Positions 1-14,970 of a stretch of 64,000 nucleotides of DNA are shown here, in pieces. The position numbers and the translations under genes were made by a program. A model generated the notes under the pieces. That model was not told the origin of the DNA, did not search any database, and was given only the letters and a program-made list of their open reading frames with translations. The DNA comes from Mycetohabitans endofungorum. Its GTDB lineage: Bacteria; Pseudomonadota; Gammaproteobacteria; Burkholderiales; Burkholderiaceae. Location of the stretch: contig NZ_CP132744.1 in the NCBI RefSeq assembly GCF_037477895.1, forward strand, positions 124,001 through 188,000, in the 5' to 3' direction. Numbering within the stretch: the stretch's first letter is position 1; each line of letters starts with the position of its first letter.

Positions 1-1041
1 GCGTTCGTACTATTGCAGTGCGTTCACCCGCAGCCCTGGCGCACCATGCCGGCCCAAGTCGACTGGCAAACCGTGATGACGCTGGCCGGTCTGCTGATGC
101 TGGCCAAAGCGGTCGAATATTCAGGATTTCTGACATGGGCGTCGCATCGCCTGGTGCGTCGTATCCATAGTGAACGTGGCCTCGCGTTGTGGCTCGTGCT
201 GCTCGCCGCCGGCTTGTCAACGCTGCTCACCAATGACGTTGCGTTATTTGTGGTTGTTCCTTTGATGCTGTCGCTGCATGCGCTCGTGCCGCTGCCCGTC
301 GGCCGCCTGGTGGTCCTCGTGGCTTTGGCGGTCAATGCCGGCTCCATCCTGACGCCGTTCGGCAATCCGCAGAACCTGTTCCTGTGGCAGCGCAGCGGCG
401 AGTCGTTCCTCGCGTTCATCGTCGCGCTTGCGCCGCTGTGCGCCGCGCTGATGGCCGTGCTGGTGGCATTGACGCTGGTGACCTGCCGCTCGCGGCCATT
501 GGTCCTGTCGCGTGATCCATTGCCGGGCATGCTTGATTGGCCGTTGTTCTGCGCCGCCGCGGTCTCGTTTGCCGGCTTCGTGGCGCTGGCCGACGCACAT
601 CATGCCGGAATCGGTCTTGCGTTGGTGGCACTGGGCTTGGGGGCGTGGCGGCGCGACATCGTGATGCGCATCGACTGGCTGTTGCTACTGATCTTCGTGC
701 TGATGTTCGTCGTGCTGCGCAGTGCCGCGTCGTTGCCGACCGTGCACCAGCTGCTAGCGGGCGCTGATCTCACGCGGCCGGGGCCAGCTTACCTTGCCGG
801 CGCACTGGTGTCGCAGCTCGTTAGCAATGTGCCGGCTGCGATCATGCTCGCCGAGTTCTCGCAGAATTGGCGCGCGCTCGCATTCGGCGTCAGCGTTGGC
901 GGCTTTGGCATCGCGATCGGTTCGCTGGCGAACCTCGTTGCGATGCGTTTGGTCGGTGCGCATGGCTGCTGGTGGCGCTTTCACGCGATTTCGCTGCCAT
1001 TTTACGTGCTTGCGTTGCTGTTGGGCGGAGTATTGTTATAG
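1..1041 (+). CDS. SLC13/ArsB-NhaD-type permease, 5' end outside window
   Basis: Membrane permease of the ion-transporter superfamily that includes ArsB, NhaD and citrate transporters; the substrate cannot be told from sequence. The frame is open to the left edge, so the first visible TTG (13) is probably internal and the N-terminal membrane segments are missing. About nine or ten hydrophobic segments are visible. Two family-typical stretches are present: LLTNDVALFVVVPL in the first half followed by TPFGNPQNL, and VSNVPAAIMLAEF in the second half, matching the paired TND/SNVP hairpins of this superfamily. It reads rightward, 220 bp before atpI, and is not obviously part of that operon. The family call is firm; substrate is open. 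Confidence 0.75.
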   Translation, partial: AFVLLQCVHPQPWRTMPAQVDWQTVMTLAGLLMLAKAVEYSGFLTWASHRLVRRIHSERGLALWLVLLAAGLSTLLTNDVALFVVVPLMLSLHALVPLPVGRLVVLVALAVNAGSILTPFGNPQNLFLWQRSGESFLAFIVALAPLCAALMAVLVALTLVTCRSRPLVLSRDPLPGMLDWPLFCAAAVSFAGFVALADAHHAGIGLALVALGLGAWRRDIVMRIDWLLLLIFVLMFVVLRSAASLPTVHQLLAGADLTRPGPAYLAGALVSQLVSNVPAAIMLAEFSQNWRALAFGVSVGGFGIAIGSLANLVAMRLVGAHGCWWRFHAISLPFYVLALLLGGVLL

Positions 1042-1162
1042 CGCAGGCATGCCCCATGACGCCTGTCCGCGTTAGCGTGCAGTAAGGAAAAACCTGCGGC
1101 AAACGATGCAGTGCATCGCTGCACGCCAGGCCGGATGCGCGTGTGCCGGCGGCAATAAAGCC

Positions 1163-1191
1163 TTGAATACGCTGCAACAATCGCTTACAAT
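1163..1191 (+). promoter_or_regulatory. Promoter of the atp operon
   Basis: TTGAAT (1163-1168) and TACAAT (1186-1191) are separated by exactly 17 bp, a close match to a sigma-70 promoter. It lies about 70 bp upstream of atpI in the only sizeable gap before the operon. The start point would be near 1198. Prediction only. Confidence 0.65.
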
Positions 1192-1261
1192 CGCCCGGAT
1201 TTATCAGCTTGCCTACCCTGAAAGGCGCGCGTAAGCGTGGTGGGGCTGCAGAGGATTTGTG

Positions 1262-1801
1262 ATGACAACCGGCGTACCGGAAAACGAGCGTGATCCGGCC
1301 GTTGCGTCGGGTTCGACGCCATCGCCTTGCAAGCCATCAAACCGGCCCGCCACTGCGCGCAACGATCGGGACGACGAGCTGGAAGATAACGACATCGTTC
1401 CGCTCACCCGGGGCGAAGCCGAACGTATGTTCGGGCCGCAGGTGAGCCGTCCATCGCGTGTCACGCCGACAAAGGTCGTGGCAGCGCAAATGGTTGTATC
1501 CCTGGCAGCGGCGCTCGCGTGGTGGCTGTTTTCAAAGTCGCCGGGTCATGCTGCGCTGTCCGCGGTGTTGGGCGGGGCGATATGCTGGGTGCCGAGTGCG
1601 TTGTTCGCGGCACGCCTGAGGAGAAAGGGCAGCACCGAGAGCATTCTTGCCTGGGTGCTGGGCGAGGCGGTCAAGATCGCATCGACGGTCGCGATGTTTG
1701 TTGCGACCGCGATGCTGTATCGGAACGTCCACTGGCTGGCGCTGCTTGTCACCTACCTCATTGCGCTGAAAACGTACTGGCTCGCGCTGGCATGGCGCTG
1801 A
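1262..1801 (+). CDS. atpI: ATP synthase assembly protein I (AtpI)
   Basis: Small membrane protein of about 179 residues encoded first in the operon; AtpI is thought to help c-ring assembly and is not part of the final enzyme. The first ~70 residues are polar and poorly conserved; the rest contains four hydrophobic segments (roughly 80-95, 100-115, 130-150 and 155-175). I chose ATG 1262 over the adjacent GTG 1259 because AGAGGA at about 1249-1254 is then well spaced. Position directly before atpB confirms the assignment. Confidence 0.85.
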   Translation: MTTGVPENERDPAVASGSTPSPCKPSNRPATARNDRDDELEDNDIVPLTRGEAERMFGPQVSRPSRVTPTKVVAAQMVVSLAAALAWWLFSKSPGHAALSAVLGGAICWVPSALFAARLRRKGSTESILAWVLGEAVKIASTVAMFVATAMLYRNVHWLALLVTYLIALKTYWLALAWR

Positions 1802-1846
1802 GCGGTGCGGTACCCGACGAAGCAGGTTTTCGATTTATTGGATTGA

Positions 1847-2701
<855 letters not shown>

Positions 2702-2750
2702 AGCGCCCCCGGCCTAACAAGTTCAGATTTTCAGTTCTCAAGTCTTTTAA

Positions 2751-3032
<282 letters not shown>

Positions 3033-3042
3033 GGTTTTCGGT

Positions 3043-3116
3043 TACCACGCGCCGCATGATGCGCGGCGTATTGAAGAAACGGGCGCGAGCTTCGCTAGAT
3101 CCTGCGAACGCGCCCG
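3043..3116 (+). other. RNA hairpins in the atpE-atpF gap
   Basis: The 121-bp gap holds a CGCCGC/GCGGCG hairpin (about 3043-3061) and a stronger one at 3080-3116: CGGGCGCG pairs with CGCGCCCG, continued by TTCGC/GCGAA with a short bulge. Only CTTTCC follows, so it is a poor terminator. A hairpin after atpE could stabilise or process that message and raise subunit c output; this role is inferred. Confidence 0.5.
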
Positions 3117-3153
3117 CTTTCCATTCCGGCAAAGCTATCGTTAAGGAAACACC

Positions 3154-3624
3154 GTGAATCTGAACGCAACTTTGATTGCGCAAATGGTCGTGTTCCTGGT
3201 CCTCGCGTGGTTCACGATGAAGTTCGTGTGGCCACCGCTGATCAGCGCGCTCGACGAACGTGCGAAGAAGATCGCCGATGGGCTGGCCGCCGCCGACAAG
3301 GGCAAGACGGAACTTGAGGCGGCACACAAGCGGATCGACCAGGAGTTGGCGAATGCGCGCAACGAAGGGCAGCAGCGCATTGCGGAGGCGGAAAAGCGCG
3401 CGCAGCTCATGGCCGACGAGGTCAAACGCAACGCCCAAGCTGAAGCGGCGCGGATCATCGCGCAAGCGAAGGCCGAAGCCGAGCAACAAGTGGTCAAGGT
3501 CCGCGACGCGTTGCGCGGCGATGTAGCCGCATTGGCGGTCAAGGGTGCTGAGCAGATCTTAAGGCGCGAAATCGACCAGAACGCGCACGCCGAACTGCTG
3601 AACCAACTGAAAGCCGAGCTCTGA
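3154..3624 (+). CDS. atpF: ATP synthase F0 subunit b
   Basis: Peripheral-stalk subunit b, 156 residues. A single N-terminal membrane helix (about residues 5-25) is followed by a long charged helix rich in Ala, Glu, Lys and Arg, the dimerising right-handed coiled coil that links F0 to the delta subunit. The length equals the usual size of the subunit. The start is GTG 3154, preceded by AAGGAAA; the stop is 2 bp before atpH, so the two are probably translationally coupled. Confidence 0.95.
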   Translation: MNLNATLIAQMVVFLVLAWFTMKFVWPPLISALDERAKKIADGLAAADKGKTELEAAHKRIDQELANARNEGQQRIAEAEKRAQLMADEVKRNAQAEAARIIAQAKAEAEQQVVKVRDALRGDVAALAVKGAEQILRREIDQNAHAELLNQLKAEL

Positions 3625-3626
3625 TC

Positions 3627-4175
3627 ATGGCCGAACTAGCAACCATCGCCCGTCCGTACGCCGAGGCGCTGTTTGGCGTAGCGTCGACCGATCGAGCCGC
3701 CGATCTGGCCGCCTGGTCTGCACTGGTGCAGGAGTTGGCGCAGGTTGCGCGTCTTCCCGAGGTGCTGTCGATTGTATCGAGCCCGAAGGTGGGCCGCCAG
3801 CAAGTCGTCGACGTGCTACTTGCCGCGCTGAAGTCGCCGGCAAAGGACTCGTCTGCCGCGAAGAACTTTGTGCAGTTGCTGGTGGAAAACCACCGGATTC
3901 AGTTGCTGCCCGAAATCGCTGCCCAGTTCGATGCATTGAAGAATGCACACGAAGGTGCGGCCGACGTGACCATCGAGAGTGCGTTTGCGCTGGACGGGCA
4001 GTCGCTTGCCGATCTGGTCGCGGCGCTTGAGCGCAAGTTCCAGCGCAAGCTGAAGCCGGCGGTAAAGCTCGAGCCTGCACTGATCGGCGGCGTGCGGGTG
4101 ACGGTCGGTGACGAAGTGCTCGATACCTCGGTCCGCGCGCGGCTCGCGGCGATGCAAACGGCGTTGACCGCATAA
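3627..4175 (+). CDS. atpH: ATP synthase F1 subunit delta
   Basis: Delta subunit of F1, 182 residues, which joins the top of the alpha/beta hexamer to the b stalk. It starts with the typical [12 protein letters not shown] and ends with the conserved [24 protein letters not shown] strand region. It is placed between atpF and atpA with only 2 bp from the atpF stop. Confidence 0.95.
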   Translation: MAELATIARPYAEALFGVASTDRAADLAAWSALVQELAQVARLPEVLSIVSSPKVGRQQVVDVLLAALKSPAKDSSAAKNFVQLLVENHRIQLLPEIAAQFDALKNAHEGAADVTIESAFALDGQSLADLVAALERKFQRKLKPAVKLEPALIGGVRVTVGDEVLDTSVRARLAAMQTALTA

Positions 4176-4241
4176 CCGAATTGCGATCCGCCAGCGTCAA
4201 GCCAACGCGACGCGCAACAGAATTGAACATCAGGAGCGATT

Positions 4242-5783
<1,542 letters not shown>

Positions 5784-5862
5784 TCTCGGGAATGCGGACA
5801 GAATGCGGCCTGCATCGTGCGCCGTCACGACGGGCCGCGCCGCTTCGGACAAGGAGTAAGCA

Positions 5863-8210
<2,348 letters not shown>

Positions 8211-8315
8211 TCGGTCGGGTGTTCGTAGCGGGGAGGCGTCCTCTTGTTGAGGGCGCCGGGATAGTCAAAACTGACCGTTCTCACCCCAGCGATTCACGCT
8301 CAACCAGGAGTCGAT

Positions 8316-8741
8316 ATGGCAACCATCAAAGTAGACGTCGTCAGCGCCGAGGAAAGTATTTTCTCGGGACACGCGAGATTCGTCGCGCTGCCGGGCGAAG
8401 CGGGTGAACTGGGTATTTTGCCCGGTCACACGCCACTCATCACGCGTATCCGCCCGGGCTCTGTGCGTATCGAGGACGAGAATGGCGACGAGCAGTTCGT
8501 GTTCGTTGCCGGCGGCATCCTCGAAGTGCAGCCCGGCGCGGTGACGGTGCTCGCGGACACCGCGATCCGTGGCGCGGAACTGGACGAGGCGAAGGCCGAG
8601 CAGGCGCGCAAGCGTGCCGAAGAGGCCTTGCAAAACACCGACTCGAACCTCGAGTACGCTACGGCGCAAGCCGAGCTGGCCTATGCCACTGCTCAACTTG
8701 CGGCCATCGCGCAACTGCGTCGTCGTCGCGGACAGCATTGA
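8316..8741 (+). CDS. atpC: ATP synthase F1 subunit epsilon
   Basis: Epsilon subunit, 141 residues, at the foot of the central stalk; it can inhibit ATP hydrolysis. The N-terminal beta-sandwich (with [17 protein letters not shown]) is followed by a C-terminal two-helix region rich in Ala and Glu (from about residue 90). Last gene of the operon, followed within 50 bp by a terminator. Confidence 0.96.
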   Translation: MATIKVDVVSAEESIFSGHARFVALPGEAGELGILPGHTPLITRIRPGSVRIEDENGDEQFVFVAGGILEVQPGAVTVLADTAIRGAELDEAKAEQARKRAEEALQNTDSNLEYATAQAELAYATAQLAAIAQLRRRRGQH

Positions 8742-8787
8742 CCCAGACGTAGCTGCGGCAAGCGCGCGGCCACGCCAGTCTGAACGG

Positions 8788-8816
8788 ACCCACATCGAAC
8801 GATGTGGGTTTTTTTT
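8788..8816 (+). terminator. Rho-independent terminator of the atp operon
   Basis: Perfect 9-bp stem ACCCACATC (8788-8796) / GATGTGGGT (8801-8809) with loop GAAC, followed by an unbroken run of T to 8816. Located 47 bp after the atpC stop. Confidence 0.92.
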
Positions 8817-8954
8817 CGCCTTTTTGAGCGTTGCAGTTGCGCCCGGGTTTCAATCGATGTCCAATGAGATATTGCACGGTCACAATCCGATTGAAAGTTT
8901 CCCAATACGTCAACGTTCCCCTGAACGAATCAGAGGATAAAACCGGAGACGATC

Positions 8955-10685
8955 ATGGCCACTGCACTCGCCTTGCCGCCGGCGCAAATCGAGCCCAAGG
9001 ACGGTTTGTCCTATGTTCGTGGCCGTACCGATGTCTCACTGTCCGGGGCGACGGTGGGCGAGTTCCTTGGGCTGACCGCGCACCGCTTCGCTGACCGTCT
9101 TGCCGTCGTGTTCCGGGAGCAGGGCGTGCGCTGGACGTGGCGCGAATTCTCCCAGGAGGTCGACGTGTTGGCTGCCGGGTTGGCGTCGCTGGGCATTGGC
9201 AAGGGGGACCGAGTCGGCATTTGGTCGCCGAACCGCGTCGAATGGCTGGTCACGCAGTTTGCGACCGCGCGCATCGGTGCGATTCTCGTCAACATTAACC
9301 CCGCTTATCGGCTGGCCGAACTCGACTATGCGTTGAACAAAGTTGGCTGCCGCGCGATTGTGGCCGCGGAGCAATTCAAGGCGTCGCGGTATCCCGAAAT
9401 GCTGCAGACGCTTGCACCGGAACTTGCGCAGCACGCGCCGGGGGAACTGCAGGCAGCGCGCCTGCCCGAGCTGCGCCACGTGATCAAGATGGGCACTGGC
9501 CAGACGCCGGGCATGCTTCGCTACGACGATCTGGTGCAGCAAGGACGCAGTCGCCTAAACATGGCGCAGCTCGCCGCGATAAGCGGCAAGCTCGATGCGC
9601 ATGAGCCGATCAATATTCAGTTCACCAGCGGCACCACCGGCAACCCGAAGGGCGCTACGTTGACCCATCACAACATCGTTAATAACGCGCGCTTTATTGC
9701 GATGTCGATGCGTCTGAGCGAACAAGACCGGTTGTGCATCCCGGTGCCGCTGTATCACTGTTTTGGCATGGTACTCGCGGTGCTCGCCTGTGTGTCCACC
9801 GGTGCCGTGATGGTATTCCCGGGGGAAGGATTCGATCCGGCGGCCACGCTTGCCGCAGTGGCGCTCGAGCGCTGCACGGCGCTGCATGGCGTGCCGACGA
9901 TGTTCATTGCCGAGCTTGACCACCCCGATTTCGAGCAATATGACTTGAGCCAACTGCGCACTGGCATCATGGCTGGCTCACCGTGTCCAATCGAAACGAT
10001 GAAGCGGGTTGTCGCACGCATGCACCTGGGCGAGCTTACGATTGCGTATGGGATGACCGAGACGAGCCCTGTGTCATTCCAGAGTTCGACGTCAGACCCG
10101 CTCGAAAAGCGCACCACGACAGTGGGCCGGATCCAGCCGCACCTGGAGGCGAAGATCATTGATGCGTTGGGCAATATCGTGCCGGTCGGGCAGACCGGTG
10201 AACTTTGCACCAAAGGCTATTCGGTGATGCAGGGCTATTGGGACGACGACAAAAAGACGCGCGAGTCGATCATCGACGGCTGGATGCATACGGGCGACCT
10301 GGCGACCCTGGACGCTCAAGGGTACTGCAGTATCGTAGGACGACTCAAGGACATGGTGATTCGTGGCGGCGAGAACATCTATCCGCGGGAGATCGAGGAG
10401 TTCTTATTTCGACATCCGAAGATACAGTCGGTGCAGGTCTTCGGGGTGCCGGACGCGCAATATGGCGAGGAGTTGTGCGCCTGGATCGTGTTGCGGCCCG
10501 GCGAGACGGCGACCGAACAGGACATCCGGGACTTTTGCCACGGCCAGATCGCTCACTATAAAATCCCGAAATACGTACGATTCGTGTCGGACTTGCCGAT
10601 GACGGTAACGGGCAAGGTGCAGAAATTTGTGATGCGCGCCAAGATGATCGACGAATTGAAGCTATCGTCGGGAAAGAGCGCGTAG
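8955..10685 (+). CDS. Acyl-CoA synthetase, AMP-binding family
   Basis: Adenylate-forming enzyme of 576 residues that most likely activates a fatty acid to its CoA thioester via an acyl-AMP. The phosphate-binding loop [18 protein letters not shown] begins near residue 222; [19 protein letters not shown] and [21 protein letters not shown] follow in family order, and the C-terminal lid has the catalytic Lys in [11 protein letters not shown]. It resembles the medium- or long-chain fatty-acyl-CoA ligases usually found after atpC in Burkholderia. Chain length is not predictable. It has its own leader after the atp terminator. Confidence 0.85.
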   Translation: MATALALPPAQIEPKDGLSYVRGRTDVSLSGATVGEFLGLTAHRFADRLAVVFREQGVRWTWREFSQEVDVLAAGLASLGIGKGDRVGIWSPNRVEWLVTQFATARIGAILVNINPAYRLAELDYALNKVGCRAIVAAEQFKASRYPEMLQTLAPELAQHAPGELQAARLPELRHVIKMGTGQTPGMLRYDDLVQQGRSRLNMAQLAAISGKLDAHEPINIQFTSGTTGNPKGATLTHHNIVNNARFIAMSMRLSEQDRLCIPVPLYHCFGMVLAVLACVSTGAVMVFPGEGFDPAATLAAVALERCTALHGVPTMFIAELDHPDFEQYDLSQLRTGIMAGSPCPIETMKRVVARMHLGELTIAYGMTETSPVSFQSSTSDPLEKRTTTVGRIQPHLEAKIIDALGNIVPVGQTGELCTKGYSVMQGYWDDDKKTRESIIDGWMHTGDLATLDAQGYCSIVGRLKDMVIRGGENIYPREIEEFLFRHPKIQSVQVFGVPDAQYGEELCAWIVLRPGETATEQDIRDFCHGQIAHYKIPKYVRFVSDLPMTVTGKVQKFVMRAKMIDELKLSSGKSA

Positions 10686-10700
10686 GCAGCCAGCGCGGAC

Positions 10701-10726
10701 AAAAAAAAGCGGGCTCGGAGCCCGCT
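10701..10726 (-). terminator. Stem-loop with the U-tract on the minus strand
   Basis: AGCGGGCT (10708-10715) and AGCCCGCT (10719-10726) form a perfect 8-bp stem around CGG. The run of eight A upstream becomes a U-tract only for leftward transcripts; on the plus strand the stem is followed by AAAA. It may therefore stop antisense RNA rather than the ligase message. Confidence 0.6.
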
Positions 10727-11134
10727 AAAAACCACACGCTACGGGGTTAGCGCGAGGAGACCATGGGTGGCGTTGCGTTACCGCGTCTGACGCGGCTCCA
10801 ACAAGGATGCCCCTGTGCAGGAGGGCTTCGGCAGTGCCGACCGTTCTTCACGCGTCGTATCCGCTCATACGACACGTCAGACCACATCCGTGTTGGAACC
10901 CATTACAAACATTTTGGGCGAAACCCGCCATGCGTGGGGTAACAAAGTGTTTCAGGTTGTAACGTCCTTCCGATTGCCATTTGCAAGTGGGTTGTTTTCG
11001 TAATCCGACTGTCGCTGCGCGCGTGCGTTGCGGCCTTGTGTTACGGTCGTTCACGTTTTCCACAAGCATTACCCGAATCGTCGATGCGCGGCGCGCGTCC
11101 GTTAAAATGGTGCTTTTCCCAGGCAGAGCGCACC
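10727..11134. other. Intergenic region upstream of hemE
   Basis: I see no convincing gene in these ~400 bp. TTTTCCACA at 11056-11064 fits the relaxed DnaA-box pattern TTWTNCACA, and TTAAAAT near 11102-11108 could be a -10 element for hemE, without a good -35. Confidence 0.4.
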
Positions 11135-12223
11135 GTGCCCCACAATCTCGCCAACGACACTTTCCTGCGCGCACTGCGGTGCGAACCGACTGAGTACACG
11201 CCGATCTGGTTGATGCGTCAGGCGGGCCGCTATTTGCCCGAGTACAACGCCACACGCGCCCGTGCAGGCAGTTTTCTCGGTTTGGCCAAGCAGCCCGACT
11301 ACGCGACTGAGGTGACGCTACAGCCACTCGATCGCTACGCGCTCGATGCGGCCATCTTATTCTCGGATATCCTGACGATCCCCGATGCGATGGGGCTGGG
11401 GCTCGAATTCACGCCCGGCGAGGGGCCGCGCTTCGCGCGCCCGGTGCGCACCGAGGCCGACGTCGCCCGGCTCGCAGTGCCTGACATCGATGCGACGTTA
11501 CGCTACGTGACCGATGCGCTTGCGCAGATCCGTCGCGCGTTAACCGGTGCCGACGGCCGCCAGCGCGTGCCGCTGATCGGCTTTTCTGGGTCGCCGTGGA
11601 CGCTGGCGTGCTACATGGTCGAGGGAGGTGGCAGTGACGACTTCCGTACCGTGAAGTCGATGCTGTATGCCAGGCCCGATCTGATGCATCGGATCCTGGA
11701 GGTCAATGCGCGCGCGGTCGCCGATTATCTGAACGCACAGATCGATGCCGGCGCGCAAGCGGTGATGATCTTCGATACCTGGGGCGGCGTGCTGGCCGAC
11801 CGCATTTACCAGTCGTTTTCACTGCAGTACATGTCCCAGGTCGTCGCGGCGCTCAAGCGCGAACATGACGGCGAGCACGTCCCCGTGATTGCCTTTACCA
11901 AGGGCGGCGGGCAGTGGCTTGAGGCCATTGCCGCGAGCGGCGTCGATGCGGTGGGCTTGGACTGGACCGTTGATCTGGCGCGGGCGCGGACACGAGTGGG
12001 CGGCCGGGTTGCCTTGCAAGGCAATCTTGACCCGAACGTGTTGTTTGCCCCGCCCGAGGTGATTCGCGCGCAGGCCCGGCAGGTGCTGGACGCCTACGGC
12101 AATCACCCAGGGCACGTATTCAACCTCGGGCATGGCATTTCGCAATTCACGCCAGCGCAGGCGGTCACCGAACTGGTCGACGAAGTACACCAGTACAGCC
12201 GCGTGATGCGCGCCGGCGAATGA
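11135..12223 (+). CDS. hemE: Uroporphyrinogen decarboxylase
   Basis: HemE, 362 residues, removes four carboxyl groups from uroporphyrinogen III to give coproporphyrinogen III in haem synthesis. The signature [16 protein letters not shown] is near the N-terminus, followed by [19 protein letters not shown] with the active-site Asp and by [23 protein letters not shown] 11135 was chosen because it gives the family N-terminus ([13 protein letters not shown]); upstream in-frame codons extend into apparent promoter sequence. Confidence 0.95.
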   Translation: MPHNLANDTFLRALRCEPTEYTPIWLMRQAGRYLPEYNATRARAGSFLGLAKQPDYATEVTLQPLDRYALDAAILFSDILTIPDAMGLGLEFTPGEGPRFARPVRTEADVARLAVPDIDATLRYVTDALAQIRRALTGADGRQRVPLIGFSGSPWTLACYMVEGGGSDDFRTVKSMLYARPDLMHRILEVNARAVADYLNAQIDAGAQAVMIFDTWGGVLADRIYQSFSLQYMSQVVAALKREHDGEHVPVIAFTKGGGQWLEAIAASGVDAVGLDWTVDLARARTRVGGRVALQGNLDPNVLFAPPEVIRAQARQVLDAYGNHPGHVFNLGHGISQFTPAQAVTELVDEVHQYSRVMRAGE

Positions 12224-12328
12224 CCGCCGGTCGTTGCGGCAATGCCATAGCGTGGGCGCTGAACGTCCGGGGCCCAGACTCGCGTAAACCGCGGTAGCCG
12301 CGACTTGTCAAGATCTGCCGACGGCCAC

Positions 12329-12527
12329 TTATACACAGTTTTTCGCCACCTTTGCTACGCCGTGGATTTTGGTGTAGCACGGTAGCATCATGTGCAGCCT
12401 ATTTGAATAAGTTGTTGATTTGTAAAGAACTCGAATCGAGCCGACACAATGCCCGATTTCGGTGAAAGGCGCGCCACTTGGTCGTTCCACGGCGATGGCT
12501 GCGGGTTTTTACACAAAGTTATCCACA
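12329..12527 (+). promoter_or_regulatory. Cluster of DnaA boxes between hemE and priA
   Basis: Three 9-mers match TTWTNCACA on the plus strand: TTATACACA (12329-12337), TTTTACACA (12507-12515) and TTATCCACA (12519-12527), the last being the perfect strong DnaA box. AT-rich stretches lie at about 12400-12430 and 12541-12620. The 455-bp gap has no gene. It may be an origin-related or DnaA-regulated region; see findings. Confidence 0.6.
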
Positions 12528-12678
12528 GGGTGCCGAGCGACCATGAATTGTTATGATGAATCCATGGTTTAGCGGTGGTTGCGATGTTTTACTTTAACTT
12601 CACAATGCCCTGTCCCTTATTTTTGTGACGCTTCGCCGCGCCGGCTCGGACCGCTGTGGCTGCGCCGACACACGACCC

Positions 12679-14970
12679 ATGCAACCGACGCTTTCTCGTT
12701 ACGCCCGAGTCGCGCTGGACCATCCGCTTTCGGTTCTGTACGACTACCGCTGGACCCTGCCGTTGCAGCCGCTGCCCGGCATGCTCGTGCAAGTGCCATT
12801 TGGTCGCCGGCAGACAGTAGGACTGGTTATCGAGGTCGCGGATGAGACCGACGTGCCACAGGATCGATTGCGAGACGTCCAGAGCGCGTGCATCGATTGT
12901 CCGCCGCTGAGTGCGGACTGGCTTCAATTGATCGCGTTTGCCGCAGATTACTATCAGCGCGGCCGCGGCGAGGTGGCGTTGCCAGCGTTGCCGCAGGCGT
13001 TGCGCGATGCTACCCGTTGGCCACGGTTGTTCGCCCGCGAGCCGGCTTATCGGCTGACGGCGGCCGGGCGCAACAAGTTGCCTGACGCATTGCCGGCCCG
13101 TGCGGCAGCGCTGCGACGGCTTGCCCAAGCATTATTGCGGGCGGACACGCTGGGCGCCGATGAAGCCCGCGTGATACACCCGAAGGCCGTTGCGACGCTC
13201 GAGCAGTGGCAGGAGCACGGATGGGTCCACGTGCAATGGCGCGGTGCCGTCGAGGCACTGGAAATGAGCGGCGCGACGCAGCCACCGGGGCGGGCCGGGC
13301 ATGATGTCTCGTCACAGCTGGACCGGTGCGCGGTGCCCGATCTCAATGCTGAACAGCGTGCGGCGGTCGCGGCGATCGATGCCGCCCGCGGCTTCGCACC
13401 GTTCGTACTGCATGGCGTGACCGGCAGTGGCAAAACCGAGGTGTACCTGCACGGCTTAGCTGCCTTGTTCGCCCGCCGGCCCGATGCGCAGGCGCTGGTG
13501 ATGGTGCCGGAGATCAACCTGACGCCGCAATTCGAAGCGGTGTTCCGGGCGCGTTTTTCGCACTGGCCGGCCACCGCCTTGGTGACCTTGCACAGTGGTC
13601 TGGCGGACGGCGAGCGAGCGCGCAATTGGCTGGCGGCGCACGCCGCTGGTGCGCGGATCGTACTGGGCACGCGGATGGCGGTGCTCGCTTCGTTGCCGCG
13701 GCTGGCGCTGATTATCGTCGATGAAGAACACGAGCCTGCCTATAAGCAACAAGAAGGGCTGCGCTACTCTGCACGGGACCTGGCGGTGTGGCGAGCCAAA
13801 CAGTTGGGCCTCCCCGTCGTGCTCGGCTCGGCTACGCCGTCGCTCGAAACATGGTGGCACGCGTGCCAGCGCCGCTATACGACATTGGCATTGTCGCGGC
13901 GCGCGGTAGCAGACGCGGCATTGCCCAGGGTCCGGTTAATCGACATGGAGGCGGAGAAACAGGCGGGGCGCCATCGCGCGGACGGGTTGTCGATGCCGCT
14001 CGTGAAAGCGTTGCAGGAGCGCTTGGCGCGCGGTGAACAAAGCTTGGTGTTCCTGAACCGCCGGGGCTACGCGCCGGTGCTGGCCTGCGACGCGTGCGGC
14101 TGGGTCGCAGGCTGCCCGCGCTGCAGCGCGTATATGGTGCTACACAAGCCCGAGCAGCGCATGCGATGCCATCACTGCGGTGGGGAAAGCCGCATCCCGC
14201 GGGCATGCCCGGCGTGTGGCAACGTCGACTTGGCGCCGTTCGGCCGCGGTACGCAGCGTATCGAGGAGGCGCTCGGTGCGGCGGTACCTGGTGCGCGGGT
14301 GTTGCGCATCGATGCGGACAGCACGCGGCGCAAGGGCAGTGCACAGACTTTGTTGTCAGGGGTGCACGCCGGCGATGTCGATATCCTGGTCGGCACGCAG
14401 ATGATCGCGAAGGGACATGACTTCCAACGGGTCACGCTGGTCGGTGTGCTGAATGCGGACGCCGCGTTGTTCTCGCATGATTTTCGCGCGGGGGAGCGGC
14501 TGTTTGCGCAATTGATGCAAGTCTCGGGCCGGGCCGGTCGGAGCGGCGCCCACGGCGAGGTGCTGATCCAGACCGGGCATGCGCGGCACGCGTTATATGC
14601 GGCGCTGGCGCGCCACGATTACGTGGGCTTTGCCGAGACGACACTGGCCGAGCGACGCGACGCGCATCTGCCGCCCTTCGTTTTCCAGGCTTTGCTGCGC
14701 GCCGAAGCACGCAGCTTGGACGATGCGCTGCGGTTTCTCAATGAGGCCGCTGCGATACTCGACGCGGTACCCGGCGCCGAGTGCGTGACGCGCTATGATC
14801 CGGTGCCGCTGAACATCGTCAAGGTGATGCACGTGCACCGCGCACAACTGCTGCTCGAAAGCGCTTCGCGCGCCGCGCTGCAGCGCACGCTGCGCGCCTG
14901 GGTGCCGCGGCTGCGCGAACTTAAGGGGGCGCTACGCTGGAATGTGGAAGTCGATCCGCTAGATATCTAA
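12679..14970 (+). CDS. priA: Primosomal replication protein N' (PriA helicase)
   Basis: 3'-5' DNA helicase that recognises abandoned forks and reloads the replisome. From ATG 12679 it has 763 residues: an N-terminal 3'-DNA-binding domain, a helicase core with Walker A GVTGSGKTEVY near residue 247 and the DEEH box (IVDEEHEPAYKQ), and eight zinc-binding cysteines in CxxC pairs at about 470-515 (CDAC, CPRC, CHHC, CPAC). An in-frame ATG-less extension to 12625 exists, but 12679 gives the usual start. All catalytic motifs look intact. Confidence 0.93.
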   Translation: MQPTLSRYARVALDHPLSVLYDYRWTLPLQPLPGMLVQVPFGRRQTVGLVIEVADETDVPQDRLRDVQSACIDCPPLSADWLQLIAFAADYYQRGRGEVALPALPQALRDATRWPRLFAREPAYRLTAAGRNKLPDALPARAAALRRLAQALLRADTLGADEARVIHPKAVATLEQWQEHGWVHVQWRGAVEALEMSGATQPPGRAGHDVSSQLDRCAVPDLNAEQRAAVAAIDAARGFAPFVLHGVTGSGKTEVYLHGLAALFARRPDAQALVMVPEINLTPQFEAVFRARFSHWPATALVTLHSGLADGERARNWLAAHAAGARIVLGTRMAVLASLPRLALIIVDEEHEPAYKQQEGLRYSARDLAVWRAKQLGLPVVLGSATPSLETWWHACQRRYTTLALSRRAVADAALPRVRLIDMEAEKQAGRHRADGLSMPLVKALQERLARGEQSLVFLNRRGYAPVLACDACGWVAGCPRCSAYMVLHKPEQRMRCHHCGGESRIPRACPACGNVDLAPFGRGTQRIEEALGAAVPGARVLRIDADSTRRKGSAQTLLSGVHAGDVDILVGTQMIAKGHDFQRVTLVGVLNADAALFSHDFRAGERLFAQLMQVSGRAGRSGAHGEVLIQTGHARHALYAALARHDYVGFAETTLAERRDAHLPPFVFQALLRAEARSLDDALRFLNEAAAILDAVPGAECVTRYDPVPLNIVKVMHVHRAQLLLESASRAALQRTLRAWVPRLRELKGALRWNVEVDPLDI

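Noticed and set aside
10701..10726. Terminator for the acyl-CoA ligase message
   Set aside because: The U-tract lies on the wrong side for rightward transcripts; kept only as a minus-strand terminator.
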